Of a stretch of 29,624 nt of DNA, positions 23,473 through 29,624 are shown piece by piece (the stretch's first letter is position 1; each line of letters opens with the position of its first letter). The position numbers and the translations under genes were made by a program. A model generated the notes under the pieces. It ran no database searches. It saw only the letters and a program-made list of their open reading frames with translations, and had not been told where the DNA came from. This DNA is from Streptomyces sp. NRRL WC-3549 (lineage in GTDB: Bacteria > Actinomycetota > Actinomycetes > Streptomycetales > Streptomycetaceae). The stretch is from assembly GCF_000721935.1 (NCBI RefSeq), contig NZ_KL585382.1, positions 75,492 to 105,115 of the forward strand, in the 5' to 3' direction.

Positions 23473-25473
23473 TCAGGCCGCGACGGCTGCCTCCGGCTTT
23501 CCGGCTGCCGTGTCCGCGGCCCCCTGCGGGGTCCGGCGGGTCCCCTTGAGCACGACCACGAGAGCGGCCGAGACCGCCGTACCCACGGCGATGGCCAGCA
23601 GGTACAGGAACGGCTCCCCGATCAGCGGCACGACGAAGATCCCGCCGTGCGGCGCGCGGAGCGTGCAGCCGAAGGCCATCGAGAGGGCGCCGGTCACCGC
23701 TCCGCCCGCCATGACCGAGGGGATCACCCGCAGCGGGTCGGCCGCGGCGAACGGGATCGCGCCCTCGGTGATGAACGAGGCACCCAGGACCCAGGCCGCC
23801 CGGCCGTTCTCCCGCTCGGTGTGGGTGAACAGCCTGCCGCGCACGGTCGTGGCGAGCGCCAGGGCGAGCGGCGGGACCATGCCCGCGGCCATGACGGCGG
23901 CCATGACCTTGAGGCTGCCGGGGGTCGGGTCGGCCAGGCCGCCGACGGCGAAGGCGTAGGCGACCTTGTTGAGCGGGCCGCCCATGTCGAAGCACATCAT
24001 CAGGCCGAGGACGACGCCCAGGATGACCGCGTTGGAGCCGGACAGACCGTTCAGCCAGTCGGTGAGCGCGTTCTGGAGCGAGGCGATCGGCTTGCCGACC
24101 ACGATGAACATCAGGAAGCCGACCACTGTCGACGCGATCAGCGGGATCACGAGCACCGGCATGATGCCGCGCAGCGTGGGGTGCACCTTCACCCGTTGGA
24201 TCGCCATCACCACGGCACCGGCCAGGAGCCCGGCGACCAGGCCGCCGAGGAAGCCCGCGTCGATGGTCAGGGCGATCGCGCCGCCCACGAATCCGGGGAC
24301 CAGCGCGGGCCGGTCCGCCATGCCGTACGCGATGTAGCCCGCCAGCACCGGCACGAGGAAGCCGAACGCGGCGCTGCCGATCTGGTTGAGCAGGGCGGCC
24401 CAGCTGTCGGCCTCGCTCCACACGAAGTGGTCGGCGACCGACTTGGCACCGGCGATCTCGTAGCCGCCGATGGCGAAGGACAGGGCGATGAGGAGTCCGC
24501 CCGCCGCGACGAACGGCACCATGTAACTGACGCCGGACATCAGGTAGGTCCGCAGCCGGACACCGAAGTGCGTACGGTCGCCACCGGCCGCCCCGTCACC
24601 GCCGCCCTCCGGGGCGGGACCGTCGGCGAGGGTGCTGACCTCGCCGCGCTCGGCCTTGCCGCGCGCCTCGGCGATCAGTTCGCCGGGCCGGTTGATCCCG
24701 GCCTTCACCCCGACGTCGACGACCGGTTTGCCGCTGAACCGCGCCTTCTCCCGCACCTCGACGTCATGGGCCCAGATGACGGCGTCTGCCGCGGCGATGA
24801 CCGCCGGATCCAGCTGCTCGAACCCGGCCGAGCCCTGTGTCTCGACGCTGAGTTCGACACCTTCGGCCCGGGCCGCGGTCTCCAGCGACTCGGCGGCCAT
24901 GTAGGTGTGGGCGATACCGGTGGGACAGGAGGTGACGGCGACGATCCGGAACGGCTCCTCCGGCACCGGCTCGGACGCGGGCACCGCCGTGGCGGAGGGC
25001 GCCGCCGTGGCGGAGGCGGACGACGCGGGGTCCCGCTCACCGCTGATGAGCGCCGCGGCCCCGGCGCCGTCCCGCTCGGCCCGCAGCGCGTCGGTGAACT
25101 CACTGTCCATCAGCCGCCGGGCCAGCCCCGACAGGATGGCGAGATGGGCGTCGTCCGCTCCGGCCGGTGCGGCGATCAGGAAGATCAGGTCGGCGGGGCC
25201 GTCCGGCGCGCCGAAGTCGATGCCCCGGCCGCTGCGCCCGAAGGCGAGCGTCGGCGCCGAGACGTGCTCGCTGCGGCAGTGCGGGATGCCGATCCCGCCG
25301 TCCAGACCGGTCGGCATCTGGGCCTCCCGGGCCGCCACGTCGGCGAGGAAGCCGTCGAGGTCGGTGACGCGGCCGGCCGCGACCATCCGTTCCGCCAGGG
25401 ACCGGGCGGCCTCGTCCTTCGTCTCGGCGGACAGATCGAGATCGACCAGGTCCGCGGTGATCAGCTCACTCAT
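23473..25473 (-). CDS. fruA: Fructose-specific PTS enzyme IIABC
   Basis: This 666-residue transporter takes up fructose and releases fructose-1-phosphate. The IIA domain (about 1-150) has the phospho-histidine H65 in GIGIPHCRSEHV. An Ala/Ser/Pro linker leads to the IIB domain (about 174-275) with phospho-cysteine C183 in VTSCPTGIAHTYMAAES. The IIC membrane domain (about 310-650) has multiple hydrophobic helices, beginning RTYLMSGVSYMVPFVAAGG and including the family block FDMGGPLNKVAYAFAVGG. The domain order A-B-C is normal for actinobacterial FruA. It lies 82 bases after fruK, within one operon. Confidence 0.96.
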   Translation of the reverse strand: MSELITADLVDLDLSAETKDEAARSLAERMVAAGRVTDLDGFLADVAAREAQMPTGLDGGIGIPHCRSEHVSAPTLAFGRSGRGIDFGAPDGPADLIFLIAAPAGADDAHLAILSGLARRLMDSEFTDALRAERDGAGAAALISGERDPASSASATAAPSATAVPASEPVPEEPFRIVAVTSCPTGIAHTYMAAESLETAARAEGVELSVETQGSAGFEQLDPAVIAAADAVIWAHDVEVREKARFSGKPVVDVGVKAGINRPGELIAEARGKAERGEVSTLADGPAPEGGGDGAAGGDRTHFGVRLRTYLMSGVSYMVPFVAAGGLLIALSFAIGGYEIAGAKSVADHFVWSEADSWAALLNQIGSAAFGFLVPVLAGYIAYGMADRPALVPGFVGGAIALTIDAGFLGGLVAGLLAGAVVMAIQRVKVHPTLRGIMPVLVIPLIASTVVGFLMFIVVGKPIASLQNALTDWLNGLSGSNAVILGVVLGLMMCFDMGGPLNKVAYAFAVGGLADPTPGSLKVMAAVMAAGMVPPLALALATTVRGRLFTHTERENGRAAWVLGASFITEGAIPFAAADPLRVIPSVMAGGAVTGALSMAFGCTLRAPHGGIFVVPLIGEPFLYLLAIAVGTAVSAALVVVLKGTRRTPQGAADTAAGKPEAAVAA

Positions 25474-25555
25474 CGCGGGGCTCCTTGCTCATGGACCGCC
25501 GGGCGGGCGGCTCGGGGGACGTGGGGGCGGTTGCGTGTACGCGGAGGCCGGGCGG

Positions 25556-26503
25556 TCATGAGGCCGGCTCCGTCAGAGGGCGGTCCAGGGGGACGTCCGT
25601 GGTCGTGGTGACCGAGGACGGATCGAGGTCCGCCGGGGTGGGCATGACGCTCCCCGGCAGCTGGACGGCCGCGGCCCCGTGCGCCACCGCGGCGGCGAGG
25701 GCGGCCGGGCCGGTGCCGCCCGCGGCGAGGAACCCCGCCAGGGAGGCGTCTCCCGCGCCGACGTTGCTGCGGACGGTGTCCACCCGCGCACTGCCGAAGT
25801 ACGTTCCGGAACCGTCGACCAGCAGCTGCCCGTCGGCACCGAGGCTGGCCAGGACGCACTGCGCGCCACGCGTGCGCAGCTCCTCGGCGGCCCTGACGGC
25901 CGCGCCGACCGTGGCGAGCGGGCGCCCGACGGCTTCGGCGAGCTCCTCGGCGTTCGGTTTGATCACGTCGGGCCGCTCCCGCAGTGCCGCGACGAGGGCG
26001 GCGCCCGAGGTGTCCAGGACGATCCGGGCACCGGCGCGATGGCTGCTCGCGACCAGTTCGGCGTACCACTCGCCGGGCAGCCCGCGGGGCAGGCTGCCGC
26101 AGCAGGCGATCCAGTCCGTGGCCGCCGAGCGTGCCCGTACGGCGTCCAGCAGGGCCTCGGCCTCCGCCGCGGTGATCTCGGGTCCGGCCGCGTTGACCTT
26201 GGTGAGGGTGCCGTCCGGCTCGACGAGCGTGACGTTGACGCGGGTGCTGCCGGCGATCTGCACTCCGGCGGCCTCGATGCCGTGCTCACCCAGCAGCCGT
26301 GCGAGCAGGGCGCCTTCGGGCCCGCCGAGCGGTGCGACCGCGACCGTGCGGTGGCCGGCCGCCGCGACCGCGCGCGAGACGTTGATGCCCTTGCCACCGG
26401 GATCGACCCGGTCGGCGGTGGCCCGCAGGACGGCGCCACGGGTGAGCGCGGGCAGCTCGTAGGTGCGGTCCAGGCTGGGATTGGGGGTGACGGTGAGAAT
26501 CAT
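25556..26503 (-). CDS. fruK: 1-phosphofructokinase
   Basis: This 315-residue kinase of the PfkB family converts fructose-1-phosphate to fructose-1,6-bisphosphate, feeding imported fructose into glycolysis. The N-terminal signature is MILTVTPNPSLDRTYEL and the substrate loop DPGGKGINVSRA near residue 34. The C-terminal ATP and catalytic motif is NVGAGDASLAGFLAAG with catalytic base D252. Its ATG overlaps the fruR stop (ATGA at 26503-26500), so the two are translationally coupled. The C-terminal tail beyond the kinase fold is a little long. Confidence 0.95.
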   Translation of the reverse strand: MILTVTPNPSLDRTYELPALTRGAVLRATADRVDPGGKGINVSRAVAAAGHRTVAVAPLGGPEGALLARLLGEHGIEAAGVQIAGSTRVNVTLVEPDGTLTKVNAAGPEITAAEAEALLDAVRARSAATDWIACCGSLPRGLPGEWYAELVASSHRAGARIVLDTSGAALVAALRERPDVIKPNAEELAEAVGRPLATVGAAVRAAEELRTRGAQCVLASLGADGQLLVDGSGTYFGSARVDTVRSNVGAGDASLAGFLAAGGTGPAALAAAVAHGAAAVQLPGSVMPTPADLDPSSVTTTTDVPLDRPLTEPAS

Positions 26504-27261
26504 GCGCGTACTACTTCCGTGCCCCGGCTCTCGATGGCGAGGGCGTTCTCGGGGCTGAGCCCGGTGTCCGTGATGAGCAGGTCGATGCCGTCGAGGTCGC
26601 CGAAGCGGGCGAAGTGCTCCTGGCCGAACTTGGCCGAGTCGGCGAGGAGCACGACCCGGCGCGCCGCGGAGATCACGGCGCGCTTCACCGCAGCCTCGGC
26701 CAGGTCCGGGGTGGTCAGACCCCCTTGCACGGAGAAGCCGTTGGTGGCGAGGAAGACGACGTCCGCGTTGATCTGGCTGTAGGCGCCCAGGGCCCAGGCG
26801 TCCACCGCCGCCCGGGTCCGGTGGCGGACGCGGCCCCCGGCCAGATGCAGCGCGATGCCCGGGTGGTCGGCGAGACGGACCGCGACCGGCAGGGCGTGGG
26901 TCACCACGGTGAGGGTGGAATCGAGGGGGAAGGCGGCGGCCAGCCGGGCCGTCGTCGTCCCGGCGTCGATGATCACGTTGCCCTCGGCGGGCAGCTCGCC
27001 CAGTGCGGCGGCCGCGATGCGGTCCTTCTCGTCGGCGGCCACCACGTCGCGCTCGGCGAGGTCCGGCTCGAAACCGAGACGACCGGCCGGGATGGCTCCC
27101 CCGTGCACGCGGCGCAGGAGTCCGGCCCGGTCGAGCGCCTTGAGGTCGCGCCGGATGGTCTCGGCGGTCACCTGGAACTCCTCGGCGAGAGACAACACGT
27201 CGACCCGGCCGCTGTCATGGGCCAGGCGGAGGATCTCTTGCTGCCGCTCCGGTGCGTACAT
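26500..27261 (-). CDS. fruR: DeoR-family transcriptional regulator of the fru operon
   Basis: This 253-residue protein has an N-terminal DeoR winged helix (ERQQEILRLAHDSGRVDVL, then EFQVTAETIRRDLKALDRAG and RRVHGGAIP) and a C-terminal sugar-phosphate sensing domain (VIIDAGTTTARLAAAFP, LHLAGGRVRHRTRA, LATNGFSVQGGLTTPD). It most likely represses the operon and is relieved by fructose-1-phosphate; the effector is inferred from related regulators. Start at 27261 gives the usual MYAPERQ beginning; an ATG seven codons upstream (27282) is possible. Neither has a good ribosome-binding site. Confidence 0.92.
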   Translation of the reverse strand: MYAPERQQEILRLAHDSGRVDVLSLAEEFQVTAETIRRDLKALDRAGLLRRVHGGAIPAGRLGFEPDLAERDVVAADEKDRIAAAALGELPAEGNVIIDAGTTTARLAAAFPLDSTLTVVTHALPVAVRLADHPGIALHLAGGRVRHRTRAAVDAWALGAYSQINADVVFLATNGFSVQGGLTTPDLAEAAVKRAVISAARRVVLLADSAKFGQEHFARFGDLDGIDLLITDTGLSPENALAIESRGTEVVRA

Positions 27262-27307
27262 GTGGTTTCGTATCCGTTCCATGCCCGACTGTGTGGGTTT
27301 TGCGCCC

Positions 27308-27336
27308 AGGCTACGGGTGGGCGACGGAGAAGTAAA
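27308..27336 (-). promoter_or_regulatory. Promoter of fruR-fruK-fruA-ptsH with flanking operator half-sites
   Basis: On the minus strand TTTACT (27336-27331), a 17-base spacer, and TAGCCT (27313-27308) form a good housekeeping promoter. The inverted halves TGTGGGTTT (27292-27300) and AAACACA (27334-27340) flank it and could be the FruR operator. Confidence 0.55.
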
Positions 27337-27486
27337 CACATCCGGGCGCTCGGCGGACATGGTCGGACATCCGCACGCGGTGCATGGGGTGACGTACGCC
27401 ACGGAGTCGGCAGGGTGCGGCGGCCGGTGGCGGGCGCGTCGGTTCCTCGGACATGTCGCTCGCCGGGTGGGGTGGCGCGCGGGCCT

Positions 27487-27492
27487 TAGGCT
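27487..27492 (+). promoter_or_regulatory. -10 box for a leaderless glmS transcript
   Basis: TAGGCT is followed by exactly six bases and the glmS ATG at 27499. There is no Shine-Dalgarno sequence in the preceding 20 bases. A -35 is not obvious. Confidence 0.5.
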
Positions 27493-27498
27493 GCCGAT

Positions 27499-29346
27499 AT
27501 GTGCGGAATCGTGGGTTATGTCGGTGGACAGTCGGCGCAGGACGTCGTCGTCGCGGGGCTGAGGCGGCTGGAGTACCGGGGGTACGACTCGGCCGGGGTC
27601 GCCGTCCTGGCGGACGGGGGGCTGGCCGCGGCCAAGAAGGCCGGGAAGCTCGTCAACCTGGAGAAGGAGCTCAAGGAACGGCCGCTCCCGGCCGGGAACA
27701 CCGGCCTCGGGCACACCCGTTGGGCCACGCACGGCGGGCCGACCGACGCCAACGCGCACCCGCATCTGGACAACGCGGGCCGGGTCGCCGTCGTGCACAA
27801 CGGGATCATCGAGAACTTCGCCGTCCTGCGCGAGGAGTTGGCCGGCCGGGGCCATGACCTGGCCTCCGAGACCGACACCGAGGTGGTGGCCCACCTGCTG
27901 GCGGAGGCGTACTCCTCGGCCGGGGAGCTCGCCGAGGCCATGCGGCAGGTCTGCCGTCGGCTGGAGGGCGCGTTCACCCTGGTCGCGGTGGACGCGGACG
28001 AGCCCGGCACGGTCGTCGGGGCGCGGCGCAACTCACCGCTGGTGGTGGGCGTCGGGGACGGGGAGATGTTCCTCGCCTCGGACGTGGCCGCGTTCATCGC
28101 CCACACCCGCTCCGCGATCGAACTCGGCCAGGACCAGGTGGTCGAACTGCGCCGGGACGGGGCCGTGGTCACCGGGTTCGACGGCCGCCCCGCCGACGTG
28201 CGCGCGTACCACGTCGACTGGGACGCCTCCGCCGCCGAGAAGGGCGGGTACGCCTCCTTCATGCTCAAGGAGATCGCCGACCAGCCGAAGGCCGTCGCCG
28301 ACACCCTCCTGGGGCGCGTCGACGGCTCGGGCGTCCTCCACCTCGACGAGGTGCGCATCCCGCCGCACGTCCTGCGGGAGGTCGACAAGGTCGTCGTCGT
28401 CGCCTGCGGGACCGCCTTCCACGCCGGGATGATCGCCAAGTACGCCATCGAGCACGTCACCCGGCTGCCCTGCGAGACCGAGCTGGCCAGCGAGTTCCGC
28501 TACCGGGACCCGATCCTGGACGCCCGCACCCTGGTCGTCGCCATCTCCCAGTCCGGCGAGACCATGGACACGCTGATGGCCCTGCGCCACGCCCGCGAGC
28601 AGGGCGCCAGGGTGCTGGCCATCTGCAACACCAACGGCTCGACCATCCCCCGGGAGTCCGACGCCGTCCTCTACACCCACGCCGGCCCCGAGGTCGCCGT
28701 CGCCTCCACCAAGGCGTTCCTGACCCAGCTGGTCGCCTGCTACCTGGTCGCGCTCTACCTCGGCCAGGTCCGCGGCACCAAGTGGGGCGACGAGATCCGC
28801 ACCGTGGTCCGCCAGCTCTCCGAGATCCCCCGCCAGGTCGAGGAGGTACTGGGCACGATGGAGCCCGTACGGGAGCTGGCCCGGACGCTCGCCGACCGGG
28901 ACACCGTGCTCTTCGTCGGACGGCACGTCGGCTACCCGGTGGCCCTCGAAGGCGCGCTGAAGCTCAAGGAACTCGCGTACATGCACGCCGAGGGCTTCGC
29001 CGCCGGGGAGCTCAAGCACGGACCGATCGCCCTCGTCGACGAGGGGCTGCCGGTCGTCGTCATCGTGCCGTCCCCGCGCGGCCGTTCGGTCCTCCACGAC
29101 AAGATCGTGTCGAACATCCAGGAGATCAGGGCCCGGGGAGCGCGTACCGTCGTCATCGCGGAGGAGGGCGACGACGCGGTCGTCCCGTACGCCGACCACC
29201 TCGTCCGGATCCCGGCTGTGCCTACGCTGCTCCAGCCGCTGGTCGCCACCGTGCCGTTGCAGGTCTTCGCGTGCGAACTGGCGACCGCCCGGGGCAACGA
29301 GGTGGACCAGCCCCGCAACCTGGCGAAGTCCGTGACCGTCGAGTGA
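27499..29346 (+). CDS. glmS: Glutamine--fructose-6-phosphate aminotransferase (isomerizing)
   Basis: This 615-residue enzyme makes glucosamine-6-phosphate from fructose-6-phosphate and glutamine, the entry to UDP-GlcNAc. The N-terminal glutaminase domain has the catalytic Cys2 in MCGIVGYVGG, with GHTRWATHGGPTDANAHPH and HNGIIENF. Two SIS sugar isomerase domains follow (VVVACGTAFHAGMIAKY, ISQSGETMDTLMAL; LFVGRHVGYPVALEGALKLK). The C-terminus ends DQPRNLAKSVTVE, the family's conserved closing block. It is complete and of normal length. acpS follows 24 bases later. Confidence 0.97.
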   Translation: MCGIVGYVGGQSAQDVVVAGLRRLEYRGYDSAGVAVLADGGLAAAKKAGKLVNLEKELKERPLPAGNTGLGHTRWATHGGPTDANAHPHLDNAGRVAVVHNGIIENFAVLREELAGRGHDLASETDTEVVAHLLAEAYSSAGELAEAMRQVCRRLEGAFTLVAVDADEPGTVVGARRNSPLVVGVGDGEMFLASDVAAFIAHTRSAIELGQDQVVELRRDGAVVTGFDGRPADVRAYHVDWDASAAEKGGYASFMLKEIADQPKAVADTLLGRVDGSGVLHLDEVRIPPHVLREVDKVVVVACGTAFHAGMIAKYAIEHVTRLPCETELASEFRYRDPILDARTLVVAISQSGETMDTLMALRHAREQGARVLAICNTNGSTIPRESDAVLYTHAGPEVAVASTKAFLTQLVACYLVALYLGQVRGTKWGDEIRTVVRQLSEIPRQVEEVLGTMEPVRELARTLADRDTVLFVGRHVGYPVALEGALKLKELAYMHAEGFAAGELKHGPIALVDEGLPVVVIVPSPRGRSVLHDKIVSNIQEIRARGARTVVIAEEGDDAVVPYADHLVRIPAVPTLLQPLVATVPLQVFACELATARGNEVDQPRNLAKSVTVE

Positions 29347-29370
29347 GTGAATGAGTGGGTGGGTGGACGC

Positions 29371-29624
29371 GTGATCATCGGGGTCGGGATCGACGTGGCG
29401 GAGGTCGAGCGGTTCGGCGCGGCGCTGGAACGCACGCCGCAGCTGGCCGGACGGCTCTTCCGCCCGGCGGAGCTGCTGCTGCCCGGCGGGGAGCGGCGGG
29501 GGACCGCGTCGCTGGCGGCCCGGTTCGCCGCCAAGGAGGCATTGGCCAAGGCGCTCGGGGCACCCGGTGGGTTGTTGTGGACGGACGCCGAGGTCCGCGT
29601 CGAGGAGAGCGGCCGGGCGCGGCT
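29371..29624 (+). CDS. acpS: Holo-[acyl-carrier-protein] synthase, 3' end outside the window
   Basis: The visible 84 residues start [19 protein letters not shown], with the metal-binding Asp of [10 protein letters not shown], and include the second motif [13 protein letters not shown] whose Glu binds metal. The enzyme transfers the phosphopantetheine arm from CoA to acyl carrier proteins. GTG at 29371 fits the family start; a GTG four codons upstream (29359) is an alternative. It lies directly after glmS in the usual streptomycete order. The gene is cut by the window end. Confidence 0.93.
   Translation, partial: MIIGVGIDVAEVERFGAALERTPQLAGRLFRPAELLLPGGERRGTASLAARFAAKEALAKALGAPGGLLWTDAEVRVEESGRAR

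Noticed and set aside
23428..25611. A 727-codon open frame on the plus strand opposite fruA
   Set aside because: Its product is low-complexity (Arg, Gly, Asp, His rich) and mirrors the FruA coding strand; FruA has complete PTS motifs.
1..29624. CRISPR arrays or insertion sequences
   Set aside because: No regularly spaced direct repeats and no transposase motifs were seen on either strand.

Overview
This window looks like a Streptomyces (or close relative) chromosome. It is very GC-rich, uses GTG starts freely, and carries the actinobacterial core order rpoA-rplQ-truA, rplM-rpsI-glmM, coaA, glmS-acpS. Gene names rest on protein motifs read by eye; no database search was possible.

Layout. (1) 1-13400 is ordinary chromosome: the end of the rpsD-side operon (a UUCG-capped terminator), rpoA, rplQ, truA, a large two-module family 2 glycosyltransferase, a membrane-anchored hypothetical protein, an ABC-F ATPase, rplM-rpsI with a long structured leader, glmM, and coaA plus a DUF389 membrane protein as a two-gene operon. 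(2) 13400-23060 is a heavily rearranged accessory island. It holds a relic of a HINT (intein-like) pre-toxin domain, a von Willebrand A protein, a broken HINT-nuclease toxin with an intact immunity-type gene, and a decayed pSAM2-like integrative conjugative element (int broken by two indels, xis, repSA, a DUF2637/SpdB-like protein, tra reduced to fragments). Two further toxin C-terminal fragments follow with their immunity-type genes, then a second integrase remnant, a YefM-YoeB toxin-antitoxin pair and a broken secreted-protein gene. (3) 23060-27340 is a fructose phosphotransferase operon on the minus strand, fruR-fruK-fruA-ptsH. (4) 27487 to the end is glmS-acpS on the plus strand; acpS runs off the window.

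How it works together. The housekeeping genes serve transcription, ribosome assembly, tRNA modification, CoA and amino-sugar precursor supply. glmM and glmS act in the same UDP-GlcNAc pathway. The fru operon couples fructose uptake (FruA, with an HPr phosphocarrier encoded beside it) to conversion to fructose-1,6-bisphosphate (FruK) under a DeoR-type regulator.

The most interesting part is the island. At least three toxin C-terminal modules, all on the plus strand and all without their delivery N-termini, overlap the start of a small immunity-type gene by one to four bases. Each immunity-type gene is followed by a hairpin terminator, and two of the three terminators lead into copies of the same integrase gene, one nearly full length and one internally deleted at a short repeat. 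A pair of GACGGCA direct repeats that sits beside the integrase end recurs beside the third toxin. This suggests that toxin-immunity modules and integrase ends have been duplicated or shuffled together. Most of the toxins are inactivated by single-base changes, while two of the three immunity-type genes remain open.
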